Origin: Tolypothrix sp. NIES-4075 | Lineage (GTDB): Bacteria > Cyanobacteriota > Cyanobacteriia > Cyanobacteriales > Nostocaceae | Reading direction: 5' to 3' | DNA: 64,000 nt | NCBI RefSeq assembly: GCF_002218085.1 | Contig: NZ_BDUC01000003.1 | Span: forward strand, 779,666-843,665 | Made by a program: the position numbers and the translations under genes | Part shown: in pieces, positions 44,951 through 53,857 of the stretch | How the letters are laid out: every line of letters starts with the position of its first letter | How positions within the stretch are numbered: the stretch's first letter is position 1 | The notes under the pieces: model-generated | Database searches by the model: none | Told to the model about the DNA's origin: nothing | The model's input: only the letters and a program-made list of their open reading frames with translations

Positions 44951-47900
44951 ATGGGAGATCCGCTTAGTAAGCATGTAGGTCTTACTCAAGAAATTTTTTT
45001 ACACCGCATTGCAAATCGCATTCGGCAATCTTTAGAACTTCAAGAAATTTTATCGGCGACGGTTGCGGAAGTACGTTCGTTTCTCGGCACAGATCGCGTA
45101 AAAATTTATCAGTTTCAACCTGACAGTCATGGATTAGTAATTGCCGAATCGATTCAGGAAGGACATTTACCTCGTTTGCTAGGGCTGAATTTTCCCGCAG
45201 ATGACATTCCCCCCTACGCGCGTGAATTGTATGTTCGGGCACGCCAGCGAACAATCGTCAATTTGGCAACACACGAAATCGGTATCAGTCCTCTTAATTG
45301 CCCAGAAACAGGCAAACCCTTAAATCAGCCAGATATTCGTTATCGCCCGGTCGATCCTTGCCATGTAGAATATTTAATGGCAATGGGTGTAAAGTCTTCA
45401 GTTGTAGTGCCGATTGTTCTAGAAAATAAGGAAACTGGTAAAGATTCTTTACCTTCTTTACAGCAATCATCTCAATTATGGGGGCTGCTGGTGTCTCACC
45501 ATTCACAACCACGGGTAGTAACAGAGCAGGAATTATTATTTATTCAGTCAGTAGTCGATCAAGTGGCGATCGCTATTTCTCAATCGATATTGCTCAACCA
45601 AGTACGACAGCAAGCCCGCCAAGAAGCCATTATTAACCAAGTTACCGAGCAATTGTATACTAGCCCGATGGTTCAGCTTGAAACTGCCCTACAAGAAACG
45701 GTAGCTGCCTTTGCTGGCTCTGGAGGACGGCTCTACTTGCTGCCAGATAACGAGCAAAGCGCAGAAATCTACATTTGTGGGGTGCAGCCTACCCAACTCG
45801 ATGGCGGACAAGGTAGACATATTGAGGAGCATCGATTGTGGCAGAAATATCTTTATTCTGCCTCAATGTCGCCCGTCGGCAATCCCGAAAAGCCCAGTAC
45901 CAAATTATGGTCGGTAAACTGGATGAGAGCCGTTTATGCTTTAACTACTCCACCCAACGAATTAATTTCAGACTCAAATGTGTGGGCGATCGCCGACGTT
46001 TATAAAGAACCTTTATTTCGCTCGCTCGCTCCTTGTTTCCAAGCAACCCAAATTCGCGGCTTGTTAATTGTACCGCTTCAGCATGGTTCCACGGTCGTTG
46101 GCTGCTTGACTATCTTTCGAGATGAAGTAAATATTGAAACTATTTGGGCAGGCTGTTTTTCTACTGATTCTCGCCAATTAATGGCGCGTCAGTCGTTTGA
46201 AGCGTGGCGCGAACTCAAAACTGGGCAGGCACAACAGTGGGCAGAATCAGAAGTCAAGCTGGCGCAAGCATTAGGTGAGCGCTTTTCCACTGCTGTGAGG
46301 CAATACCGACTTTACCAACAGGTACAAACTCTAAATACAAACTTAGAGCAACAAGTGCGCGATCGCACTGCGGAACTGCAACAAAGTAACACCGACTTGC
46401 AACGCTCAACTATTGAGCTACAGCGATCGGTTGAACGCCAGCAAGCTTTGGCGCGGATCATAGCCAACATGCGACAGTCCCTGGATGTAGAAAATATTTT
46501 TACTACCACAAGCGAAGAAGTTTGTCAATTACTTAAAAGCGATCGCGTCGCAGTTTATCGCTTTAATGCCGATTGGGGAGGTGAATTTGTCAGCGATTAT
46601 GAATCTGCAAATGCCCGATGGCACAGAAGAGTCAAATTGGGAGTAGGCATGGTATGGGACGACACCCACTTACAAGAAACCCAAGGTGGACGCTATCGCA
46701 ATAATGAACCGTTTGTGGTCGATGATGTGTACAGCATGGAATTTAGCCAGTGCCATTTAGATATACTCGAACAATTTCATGTGCAAGCGTTTATGATTGC
46801 GCCGATTTTTGCAGGGCAAGAGCTATGGGGTTTATTAGGTGCTTATCAACACTCAAGCAGTCGGCATTGGGAAGCTTTGGAAGTAGAATTTTTCACGCAA
46901 ATCGCAACTCAGCTCGGAGTAGCAGTGCAGCAAGCTGAATATCTAGAACAAGTGCGATCGCAATCGATACAATTGGCTCGTGTGGCAGAACAGCAGCAAA
47001 CCCAAGCGAGTGTCATTACCAAAGTTCGGGAATCGCTCGACTTAAACGAGATTTTTGAAACCACCACCCAAGAACTCCGCCGAGTACTCAATGCCGACCG
47101 TGTTGTCGTCTTTCGCTTCTACTCCGAATCTCAATATGAGGGTGGGGAAGTTATTGCAGAAGATGTTGCCTCTGGTTTGCCATCAACCTTAACCGCAAAA
47201 GTGTACGATCGCTGCGTCGGTGAGAAGTATACCGAGAAATTCCGCCAAGGTTATATCCATGCTGTTACTGATATTTATAACTCTGAGCTAGACGAGTGTT
47301 ATGTATCAATGCTGTCTCGCTTCCGAATCAGGGCAAACTTGGTAGTTCCCATGATCAAGCAAGATAAGCTATGGGGCTTATTGTGTATTAATCAATGTGA
47401 AAAATCCCGTGAGTGGCAAGAGTTAGAAATTGAATTTGTCAGCCAAATTGCTTCTCAGTTAGGAGTTGCCCTAGAACATGCCGTACTGCTTAAACACACA
47501 CAGGAGCAAGCCACACAACTTTCCCAAACACTCGACCATTTAAAGCAGACTCAAGCTCATTTAATTCACAGTGAAAAAATGTCGAGTTTAGGACAATTAG
47601 TTGCTGGGGTAGCACATGAAATTAACAATCCTGTCAACTTTATTTACGGCAATCTCGCGCATATTCAAGATTACACGCAAAACTTAATTGAGATGCTCAA
47701 TCTCTATCAACACTACTATCCTGAACCCGACCCAGAAATTAAACGACAAGCAATAGTGGCAGATTTAGAGTTCATCGCGGAGGATTTACCTAAACTATTT
47801 TCTTCGCTAGAATTAGGTGCTGAACGCATTCGCGAGATTGTTCTTTCGTTAAGAAACTTCTCTCGTTTGGATCAAGCCGAGGTAAAACCCGTTAATATCC

Positions 47901-48421
47901 ATGAGGGACTTGATAGCACTGTGTTAATATTGCAGCATCGTCTTAAGCCTAATTCACTGCATTCAGGCATTGAGTTGATCAAGCAGTATGGTGAGTTACC
48001 CCTCGTAGAGTGTTTTGCCGGACAACTCAATCAAGTCTTTATGAATCTACTCTCCAATGCAATTGACGCAGTAGAAGAGTCCTGCCGTCAATGTGTTAAA
48101 TCGGGTAAGGAGAAACATCATCCGATCGTCACAATGAAAACCCAGCTTTTAGAAAATGATTGGGTACAAATTTCCATCAAAGATAATGGAATCGGCATGA
48201 ACCAAGAAGTACACGCGAAGCTATTCGACCCCTTTTTCACCACAAAAGAGGTGGGTAAGGGTACAGGTTTAGGACTCTCAATTAGTTACCAAATTGTCGA
48301 AAAGCACCAAGGCAAATTACAATGTGTGTCCCAACCACAAGAAGGGGCTGAGTTTTTGATCGACATCCCCGTAAAACAACCAAGAAAAAAAACTGCCAGA
48401 CTTTCGTCAAGTGTCATGTGA
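44951..48421 (+). CDS. multi-bilin photoreceptor histidine kinase (GAF-PHY-GAF-GAF-HisKA-HATPase)
   Basis: The 1156-residue kinase has, in order: a phytochrome-type GAF (about 10-220) with PADDIP at 82-87 and Cys137 in DPCHVEYL; a PHY-like region (about 225-450) with tongue-like Trp399-Ala-Gly and RQSFEAW at 413-419; a coiled coil; a cyanobacteriochrome GAF (about 480-670) with Trp569 in VWDDTHLQ and Cys601 in QCHLDIL; a second cyanobacteriochrome GAF (about 690-860) with Cys755 in DRCVGE and Cys783 in ECYVSML, exactly 28 residues apart as in DXCF-type proteins; then HisKA (His889 in AHEINNP) and HATPase_c with GTGLGLS. No PAS precedes the first GAF, as in PAS-less (Cph2-type) phytochromes. 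Likely a multi-colour light sensor; no response regulator is adjacent. Confidence 0.9.
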   Translation: MGDPLSKHVGLTQEIFLHRIANRIRQSLELQEILSATVAEVRSFLGTDRVKIYQFQPDSHGLVIAESIQEGHLPRLLGLNFPADDIPPYARELYVRARQRTIVNLATHEIGISPLNCPETGKPLNQPDIRYRPVDPCHVEYLMAMGVKSSVVVPIVLENKETGKDSLPSLQQSSQLWGLLVSHHSQPRVVTEQELLFIQSVVDQVAIAISQSILLNQVRQQARQEAIINQVTEQLYTSPMVQLETALQETVAAFAGSGGRLYLLPDNEQSAEIYICGVQPTQLDGGQGRHIEEHRLWQKYLYSASMSPVGNPEKPSTKLWSVNWMRAVYALTTPPNELISDSNVWAIADVYKEPLFRSLAPCFQATQIRGLLIVPLQHGSTVVGCLTIFRDEVNIETIWAGCFSTDSRQLMARQSFEAWRELKTGQAQQWAESEVKLAQALGERFSTAVRQYRLYQQVQTLNTNLEQQVRDRTAELQQSNTDLQRSTIELQRSVERQQALARIIANMRQSLDVENIFTTTSEEVCQLLKSDRVAVYRFNADWGGEFVSDYESANARWHRRVKLGVGMVWDDTHLQETQGGRYRNNEPFVVDDVYSMEFSQCHLDILEQFHVQAFMIAPIFAGQELWGLLGAYQHSSSRHWEALEVEFFTQIATQLGVAVQQAEYLEQVRSQSIQLARVAEQQQTQASVITKVRESLDLNEIFETTTQELRRVLNADRVVVFRFYSESQYEGGEVIAEDVASGLPSTLTAKVYDRCVGEKYTEKFRQGYIHAVTDIYNSELDECYVSMLSRFRIRANLVVPMIKQDKLWGLLCINQCEKSREWQELEIEFVSQIASQLGVALEHAVLLKHTQEQATQLSQTLDHLKQTQAHLIHSEKMSSLGQLVAGVAHEINNPVNFIYGNLAHIQDYTQNLIEMLNLYQHYYPEPDPEIKRQAIVADLEFIAEDLPKLFSSLELGAERIREIVLSLRNFSRLDQAEVKPVNIHEGLDSTVLILQHRLKPNSLHSGIELIKQYGELPLVECFAGQLNQVFMNLLSNAIDAVEESCRQCVKSGKEKHHPIVTMKTQLLENDWVQISIKDNGIGMNQEVHAKLFDPFFTTKEVGKGTGLGLSISYQIVEKHQGKLQCVSQPQEGAEFLIDIPVKQPRKKTARLSSSVM

Positions 48422-48535
48422 GGAGTCGGGGAGTGGAAGACTGGGAGACAAGGAGACAAAAAGACACCTTGGAGAATTTTTGAATAATACTCCCCTTGTC
48501 CCCCCCTCCCCCCATCTCCCCATTCCCCATACTTT
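48421..48535. repeat. G-rich/C-rich short repeats
   Basis: GGGGAGTGG, GAGACAAGGAGACAAAAAG and CCCCTTGTCCCCCCCTCCCC units fill the gap before ndhL; the two halves are complementary and can form a long hairpin. Confidence 0.65.
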
Positions 48536-48597
48536 AAAAATAATCGGCGTTCAGCCTATGATGGAAAACAGATGCACCTCTATATAGAGACACAATT

Positions 48598-48810
48598 ATG
48601 GTTGTAGCCTTACTGTATCTGATTTTGGCTGGAGCTTATCTATTAGTCATACCAGCAGCAGCCTTAGTGTACCTCACACAGCGGTGGTATGTGGCTAGCT
48701 CCTTTGAGCGCGGTTTTATGTACTTTCTCGTGTTCTTTTTCTTACCGGGTTTGTTGCTTTTGTCACCTTTTGTGAATCTTCGACCCAAACGGCGACAAAT
48801 TGAAGTTTAA
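48598..48810 (+). CDS. ndhL: NAD(P)H-quinone oxidoreductase subunit L
   Basis: The 70-residue protein has two membrane helices (about 3-25 and 40-60) and the NdhL pattern ALLYLILAGAYLLVIPAAALVYL, then RWYVASSFERGFMYFLVFFF (quoted in parts). NdhL is a small subunit of the thylakoid NDH-1 complex, used in cyclic electron flow, respiration and CO2 uptake; loss causes an inorganic-carbon transport defect (IctA) in Synechocystis. It begins the widely conserved ndhL-DUF3007-trpA order. Confidence 0.95.
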   Translation: MVVALLYLILAGAYLLVIPAAALVYLTQRWYVASSFERGFMYFLVFFFLPGLLLLSPFVNLRPKRRQIEV

Positions 48811-48948
48811 CGATATTTGATTGGTAGGTCAGCTAAAGGATTAAGGATGAAGGATAAACTAGAAACTCCAGACATCAATGGCACGCTCGGTTATATCTTT
48901 TTCATCCTTCATCCTTTATCATTCATACTTTTATAGTCATAACTAGAG

Positions 48949-49251
48949 ATGCGACGGATTGACGCTGTTGGAATTGTCTTTGGCGTTTTTGTAGCTGGCG
49001 GTTTGGCTTATGTATTATTCCTGCTAGTAGGCTTAGATAGCCAGAAAGCAGGGATTTGGAGCCAAGCTTTGCTAGTCTGTGGGTTGATTGGCTGGGTAGC
49101 AACCTATCTTTTTCGTGCGGTTGGGCAAAAAATGACCTACCATCAGCAACGGGAAGAATACGAAAAAGCTTTTTTGCAAAAGCGACTCGACGAACTCACC
49201 CCGGAAGAACTTGCAAAACTTCAAGCCGACATAGAGAGTAAGGACTCTTAA
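48949..49251 (+). CDS. DUF3007 family membrane protein
   Basis: The 100-residue protein has two membrane helices (about 6-27 and 38-58) followed by a charged helical tail (QQREEYEKAFLQKRLDELT). It is conserved between ndhL and trpA in many cyanobacteria and has plastid relatives; the function is unknown. The synteny suggests a link to NDH-1, which is inference. Confidence 0.88.
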   Translation: MRRIDAVGIVFGVFVAGGLAYVLFLLVGLDSQKAGIWSQALLVCGLIGWVATYLFRAVGQKMTYHQQREEYEKAFLQKRLDELTPEELAKLQADIESKDS

Positions 49252-49385
49252 GAGATGGGGAGAGGGGGAGATGGGGGGATGGGGAGAAAGAAGAATTATT
49301 CTCCTTGCCCCCCTTGTCCCCCACTCCCCTTGTCTCCCTGTCCCCTTGTCTCCCCGTCCCCTTGCCCAATGCCCAATACGCAATA
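49252..49385. repeat. GGGGAGAT / CCCCTTGTC repeats before trpA
   Basis: GAGATGGGGAGAGGGGGAGATGGGG units (49253-49285) face CCCCTTGTCCCCC, CCCCTTGTCTCCC and CCCCTTGCCC units (49306-49365). The two arms are largely complementary, so a long hairpin may form in the leader of trpA. Confidence 0.7.
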
Positions 49386-49389
49386 ACTA

Positions 49390-50196
49390 ATGACTGCGAT
49401 TTCTGATTGCTTTGAAAATCTCTCGCGTAACTCCGAGTGTGCGCTGATTCCGTTTATTACTGCTGGCGATCCGAGTTTAGAAACAACCGCCCAAGCGTTG
49501 CAGGTTCTGGATCGCAGTGGAGCCGACATAATTGAATTGGGTGTTCCTTATTCAGATCCTTTGGCGGATGGACCAGTAATTCAAGCTGCTGCTACCCGCG
49601 CTTTACAAAAAGGGACGAAATTCGATTCTGTTTTGGAAATGGTGAAAGCAACTAGTCCAACTTTGCGATCGCCTATCGTTTTATTCATTTATTACAACCC
49701 GATTTTGTACCGGGGAATTGAAAAGTTTCTCACTCAGATTGCAGATGCTGGGGTGGCAGGATTGGTAGTTCCTGACTTACCTCTAGAAGAAGCTCAAGGT
49801 TTGCTGCAACCAGCTTCGGCGATGGGAATTGATGTTACTTTATTGGTTGCTCCCACAAGTTCAACCGAAAGAATAGAAGCGATCGCTCGTTCTTCTCAAG
49901 GATTTATTTATTTGGTTAGCGTTACCGGCGTGACGGGAATGCGATCGCAAATTCAATCAAGAGTGTCAGATTTACTTAAACAAATTCGTGCTGTTACTGA
50001 CAAGCCTATCGGTGTTGGCTTTGGCATTTCCCAGCCAGAACAAGCTCATCAGGTGCGCGAGTGGGGCGCGGATGCAGCAATTGTTGGTAGCGCTTTTGTC
50101 AAACGTTTGGCAGAAGGCAACTCAGAACAAGGATTAAAGGCGATCGCTGAGTTTTGTCAAACCCTCAAGCAAAGCCTGCAAACTTCTGACAATTAG
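49390..50196 (+). CDS. trpA: tryptophan synthase alpha subunit
   Basis: The 268-residue TIM-barrel enzyme cleaves indole-3-glycerol phosphate to indole and glyceraldehyde-3-phosphate, passing indole to TrpB. Catalytic Glu and Asp lie in IELGVPYSDPLADGPVIQ near 49-66, and the phosphate-binding GFGISQPEQA is near 217-226. The length is normal. It lies apart from other trp genes, as is usual in cyanobacteria. Confidence 0.97.
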   Translation: MTAISDCFENLSRNSECALIPFITAGDPSLETTAQALQVLDRSGADIIELGVPYSDPLADGPVIQAAATRALQKGTKFDSVLEMVKATSPTLRSPIVLFIYYNPILYRGIEKFLTQIADAGVAGLVVPDLPLEEAQGLLQPASAMGIDVTLLVAPTSSTERIEAIARSSQGFIYLVSVTGVTGMRSQIQSRVSDLLKQIRAVTDKPIGVGFGISQPEQAHQVREWGADAAIVGSAFVKRLAEGNSEQGLKAIAEFCQTLKQSLQTSDN

Positions 50197-50448
50197 CACA
50201 AATACTCCGGCTTGCTCAAATCGGTAAACTAGATTAAAAAATTTAAAGTGCAAAGTTTTTTTGCCCTGACTTAGTAGACAATTGAACCGATATGTTCTTG
50301 AATATTAACAGCAAATATCAAGCTGTAAAAAAAATAGCTGATACGTCGGCTTATAGTTTGAGTATTATGTAAACTTGAATAGGTTATAAATAATGAGTGT
50401 GAGAGTCACAAATGGATATAATTACGTCGCACTTGGGGGGGACAGGCG

Positions 50449-51096
50449 ATGAGTGAAAGTATGGCGTTTATCGGCGGAGTTGCTGTAGCTGGTCTAGCAG
50501 CGCTCGTATTGCTCAAAGGGACAGGTACTCCAAACCTACAACCTAATATTGCTGTTGCCCCGCAAATGCCAGCGACTGTAGTCGCACCGCAAATGATGCA
50601 GCCCGGACAATATCCTGCTTATGGGCAACCATACCCGAATCCTGCGCCGATCAATCCCAGCGGTACTGAAGAGTTCAGAATGCAAATGGAACGGCAGAAA
50701 AGTCAGCTTGACGTGGTACAGCGAGAAAACGATCTGCTCAAACAGCAAATTCCCCAACTTCAATATCAACTCGAAAATTATAAAAACCAAGCTCAATTAA
50801 GCGTCAATAACCAAGCCGCTCAACAAGCAGCATTGAAGCAGACTGAAACTCCTTGGTCGTCTTCACCCATAGTTTGGGCAGTGGCAGGTATGACTCTAAC
50901 GATTGGTGGTGGTGTTGTTGTAGCTGGTGTGTTGGCTTTGTTCTCACCACGGCAGCGTGCTACTCGTACCGTACAAGTAATTCATCCTTATAATGGTTCA
51001 ACACCGCCACTGGCTCCTGTACGCCGCGCTGAGTTTCTCCCCCCTCGTGTAGAAACCAGACGAGTTGAAGCCACAGAATACGACGAAATGCATTGA
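50449..51096 (+). CDS. two-helix membrane protein with central coiled coil, function unknown
   Basis: The 215-residue protein has a short N-terminal membrane helix (about 5-24), a Pro/Gln/Met-rich linker (28-75), a coiled coil (about 78-118, including QLDVVQRENDLLKQQIPQLQ), a second membrane helix (about 140-165) and a basic Pro-rich tail. I do not recognise the family. The ATG is preceded by GGGGGGGACAGG. The layout suggests a scaffold between membranes or layers; this is inference. Confidence 0.65.
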   Translation: MSESMAFIGGVAVAGLAALVLLKGTGTPNLQPNIAVAPQMPATVVAPQMMQPGQYPAYGQPYPNPAPINPSGTEEFRMQMERQKSQLDVVQRENDLLKQQIPQLQYQLENYKNQAQLSVNNQAAQQAALKQTETPWSSSPIVWAVAGMTLTIGGGVVVAGVLALFSPRQRATRTVQVIHPYNGSTPPLAPVRRAEFLPPRVETRRVEATEYDEMH

Positions 51097-52936
51097 ACTT
51101 GAAGCAGTTGTAAGTACAGCACAAAGTAATACCCTATAGTCAGCTCAGTTTCGGGCATCTAGGGTGAGAGTTATCTTGGGTAAAGCCAATAAATTCTCGC
51201 CTCGGAGTTTTGTCTGTAAATTAGTTGTTTACGCCTAACTTGAATTGGGTAAAATTTTGTCTATGATAAAATTATTCCCCATAGAAACTTTGTATAGATT
51301 AGTAGGGGCATTGAGCATTGGGCATTGGGGAGCTCTTAGCAGGCAGCAGGGATATCTTGAGAGGAATTTTTCCCCCATGCCCCCTTCCCCCTTCCCCTCT
51401 GCTTCTTCTGCCCCATGCCCCATTACCAGTTTCCTACCTATGTCAATAAAATTACTTTAAATATTAAACTACTAGTAACAGAATGCGCTATAAATGTAAT
51501 CCTTGCAGTGTATGATTCATCATTGCAACCATACAAGCCAAGACAAAAGCCGGATGGTCTTTGACAACTGCTTTCTTACTAACTGATTAGTATAATATTT
51601 TCTAATTTTATTTATTTATCAGAGAATATACTGTTACGTAGAAAAATCCTCATAAAAAGTATAAGAAAAAAGACTGAATGAATTTTTCTATCCCTGATGG
51701 CTTAAATATGATTTCTGGGTATTATCACTTAAGTGTTACCTAAAGATAGTGATTCGGCAGATGCTCGTATATCGGCTACTAGATTATTCATTACAAACAT
51801 ATTGATGAGGTAGTTCAGGTGAGCGTAAATTAAGTTGCTATTGCAACTTCCCATTACTTAGTATCCATTGAGCGAATTTGCTCACTTTGCTTGATGTTCA
51901 GGTGAGCGGAAAATAAATACGCATACAAATGTTTAGCAGTTTGATGATACATCAATCACGATGCTTTATATTTTGCAGCTTCATTTTCATGCAATTGCTA
52001 CATTGAGGGCATCATACATGCGTTAAATAAACTAACTAGATTATCGAGTGGTGTTAACTTATTGGCAACAACCTGGTAGAATCGCAGAATCATCAGTTGT
52101 GTTCATCTGTTGGCAGCAATTGCCAATACTTTTTATTCTGCACATGAATTTGAAGTAGATATATTTAGCTTGGCAGTTAGCGTAAAAGTAACAAATTTTG
52201 TTTTTAAAATTGACACAGTTTTGATAACATGCTCTAATCACAAAAAAATAGAAATGTTTTTTTAGGAGTAGTTAGCAAAGCGTAATTCTATTAGGGTGCA
52301 GTAGGTACAAGCAGTTAGTAAACGGTAAGCTTTCTGCCTGCTTAGTCTTGCAGTGAATTTTGGCAAAAAAGACATCTCATCTATCAAAAGGAGGAAATTT
52401 TACAATATTTTGCTTCTGTAAGACTGAATTTAATTCTACTCAATCGATAGCGTTGTGCCGCAAGACAGAGGTAAAAAGAGCGAGCGGACATAGAAGACTG
52501 TTTTTGCGAATTGATATTGCAACTACAGTTATGTACGGTATTTTTCATGCGTTACGCTGAAATTTGGGTAATACTTTTGTGATTTCAGTTTCACAACTAT
52601 CAGTATTGCTAATATCATGGCAGCAATAATCGCAGTGATTTAATCCTGAGATCTGAAAATAGAAACGGCATTCGCATGTCAAATTATCCATTATGTCTTG
52701 AACTGATTGACACATGTTTAAGAATATGCTCTCCTGCCAAAAAAAGTTAATTAAAGATTGTGTAAAAGGAATTGTCAAAAAACTGCAATTGTATCAAAGT
52801 TAAAACACTCCCTAGTTAAGATTTAGTGATACGATGCTTGCGTCTAAAAAAATTTGAATTCATCCGAGAAAAAATTAGGTTTTTCCACAAAAACCTAACC
52901 CCATAACAATCCTCTGCTATTGCTTGATGCCTTCCA
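51097..52936. other. 1.84-kb non-coding region upstream of the envelope gene cluster
   Basis: No convincing gene is present. Features seen: GGGGCATTGAGCATTGGGCATTGGGG-type and CCCCCTTCCCC heptamer repeats (51300-51425); a duplicated GTTCAGGTGAGCG motif (near 51814 and 51897) with a hairpin AAGTTGC/GCAACTT (51832-51838 with 51843-51849) and TGAGC/GCTCA (near 51869-51884) between the copies; and long AT-rich stretches. A Cys-rich frame at 52545-52778 (-) is possible but unsupported. The size suggests a long leader or an unrecognised RNA controlling the downstream genes. Confidence 0.5.
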
Positions 52937-53857
52937 ATGACATCTATAAATTCATGGTTGAGGCATAAGAGCCTCTTTTTTACGTTTTTTTCATTGAGTA
53001 TATTTACTTACGGAGTTATACCTGTTCTTGCTCAAACAGGAGTAATCAGGAATACCGCTGGTGCAGGTGCCGATAATCTTCCACAAGTTCGCTCAAACGA
53101 GGTGACTTTAAGCGCCGGACAAGCAGCTTTGGAGATTATCAAAACAGGTGACAGGGCAGCAGCCGAACCGGGCGAAACAGTAGTTTACCGTCTAGCCATC
53201 AGAAATGCTGGTAGGGCAGCAACAAGCCAGATATCAGTTACAGACAGACTGCCCTTAGGAGTGCGATTAATCAACAGGTCGCTAAGAGGTACCATCGGCG
53301 ATCGCCAAGTCGCCTTAACAGCTGACCGGGGTTCAAATCGAACAGTGACAATTAATGCTAGTTCCGGACTGCAACCGAACGAAACTTTAGTTGTGGTATA
53401 TGGCGCTGAAGTAACACCCGATGCAGTTCGAGGAGATGGCAGAAACTTAGCACAAGCCAGAGCCGGAAGTTTGACAAGCAACCAAACCAGCTATCGGATA
53501 CGAATTCGACCGGGTATTCTCTCAGATTGCGGCACCTTGATTGGGCGCGTGTTTGTCGATAAAAACTTTGACGGGGAACAGCAACCGAACGAACCAGGAG
53601 TACCGAACGCCGTGATTTATATGGACGACGGCAATCGCATCGTCACCGATGCCAAAGGACTCTTTTCCTTGCCAGCTGTTATATCCGGTTATCGCTCGGC
53701 AACACTGGACTTGAGTAGCTTACCAGGTTACGCTTTAGCACCTAACACGTACTTTATCGAGAAAAATAGTCAATCACGCATGGTGAAGTTAGCACCTGGT
53801 AGTTTGGCACGAGTCAATTTTGGGGTTACGCCTGCCTTTTCAGGGGGTAAGCGATGA
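52937..53857 (+). CDS. secreted DUF11/SdrD_B-domain protein
   Basis: The 306-residue protein has a signal peptide (about 1-33, ending PVLAQ), a DUF11-type Ig-like domain (about 63-185) with GETVVYRLAIRNAG and TDRLPLGVRLI, and an SdrD_B-like domain (about 195-290) with GRVFVDKNFDGEQQPNEPG and the Asp/Asn residues that bind Ca2+ in this family. It should be periplasmic or on the surface. Its stop overlaps the next start by 4 bp (ATGA), so it is translationally coupled to the big barrel protein. Confidence 0.85.
   Translation: MTSINSWLRHKSLFFTFFSLSIFTYGVIPVLAQTGVIRNTAGAGADNLPQVRSNEVTLSAGQAALEIIKTGDRAAAEPGETVVYRLAIRNAGRAATSQISVTDRLPLGVRLINRSLRGTIGDRQVALTADRGSNRTVTINASSGLQPNETLVVVYGAEVTPDAVRGDGRNLAQARAGSLTSNQTSYRIRIRPGILSDCGTLIGRVFVDKNFDGEQQPNEPGVPNAVIYMDDGNRIVTDAKGLFSLPAVISGYRSATLDLSSLPGYALAPNTYFIEKNSQSRMVKLAPGSLARVNFGVTPAFSGGKR

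Noticed and set aside
51245..51460. 71-codon + frame downstream of the two-helix protein
   Set aside because: Most of it is translated heptamer-type repeat (CCCCCTTCCCC, GGGGCATTG).
52545..52778. 77-codon Cys-rich minus-strand frame
   Set aside because: Several Cys pairs are suggestive of a small metal-binding protein, but there is no well-spaced ribosome-binding site and no family match I can recall.
53320..53345. GGGGTTCAAATCGAAC, tRNA T-loop-like
   Set aside because: Lies inside the DUF11 gene and lacks the other tRNA arms.
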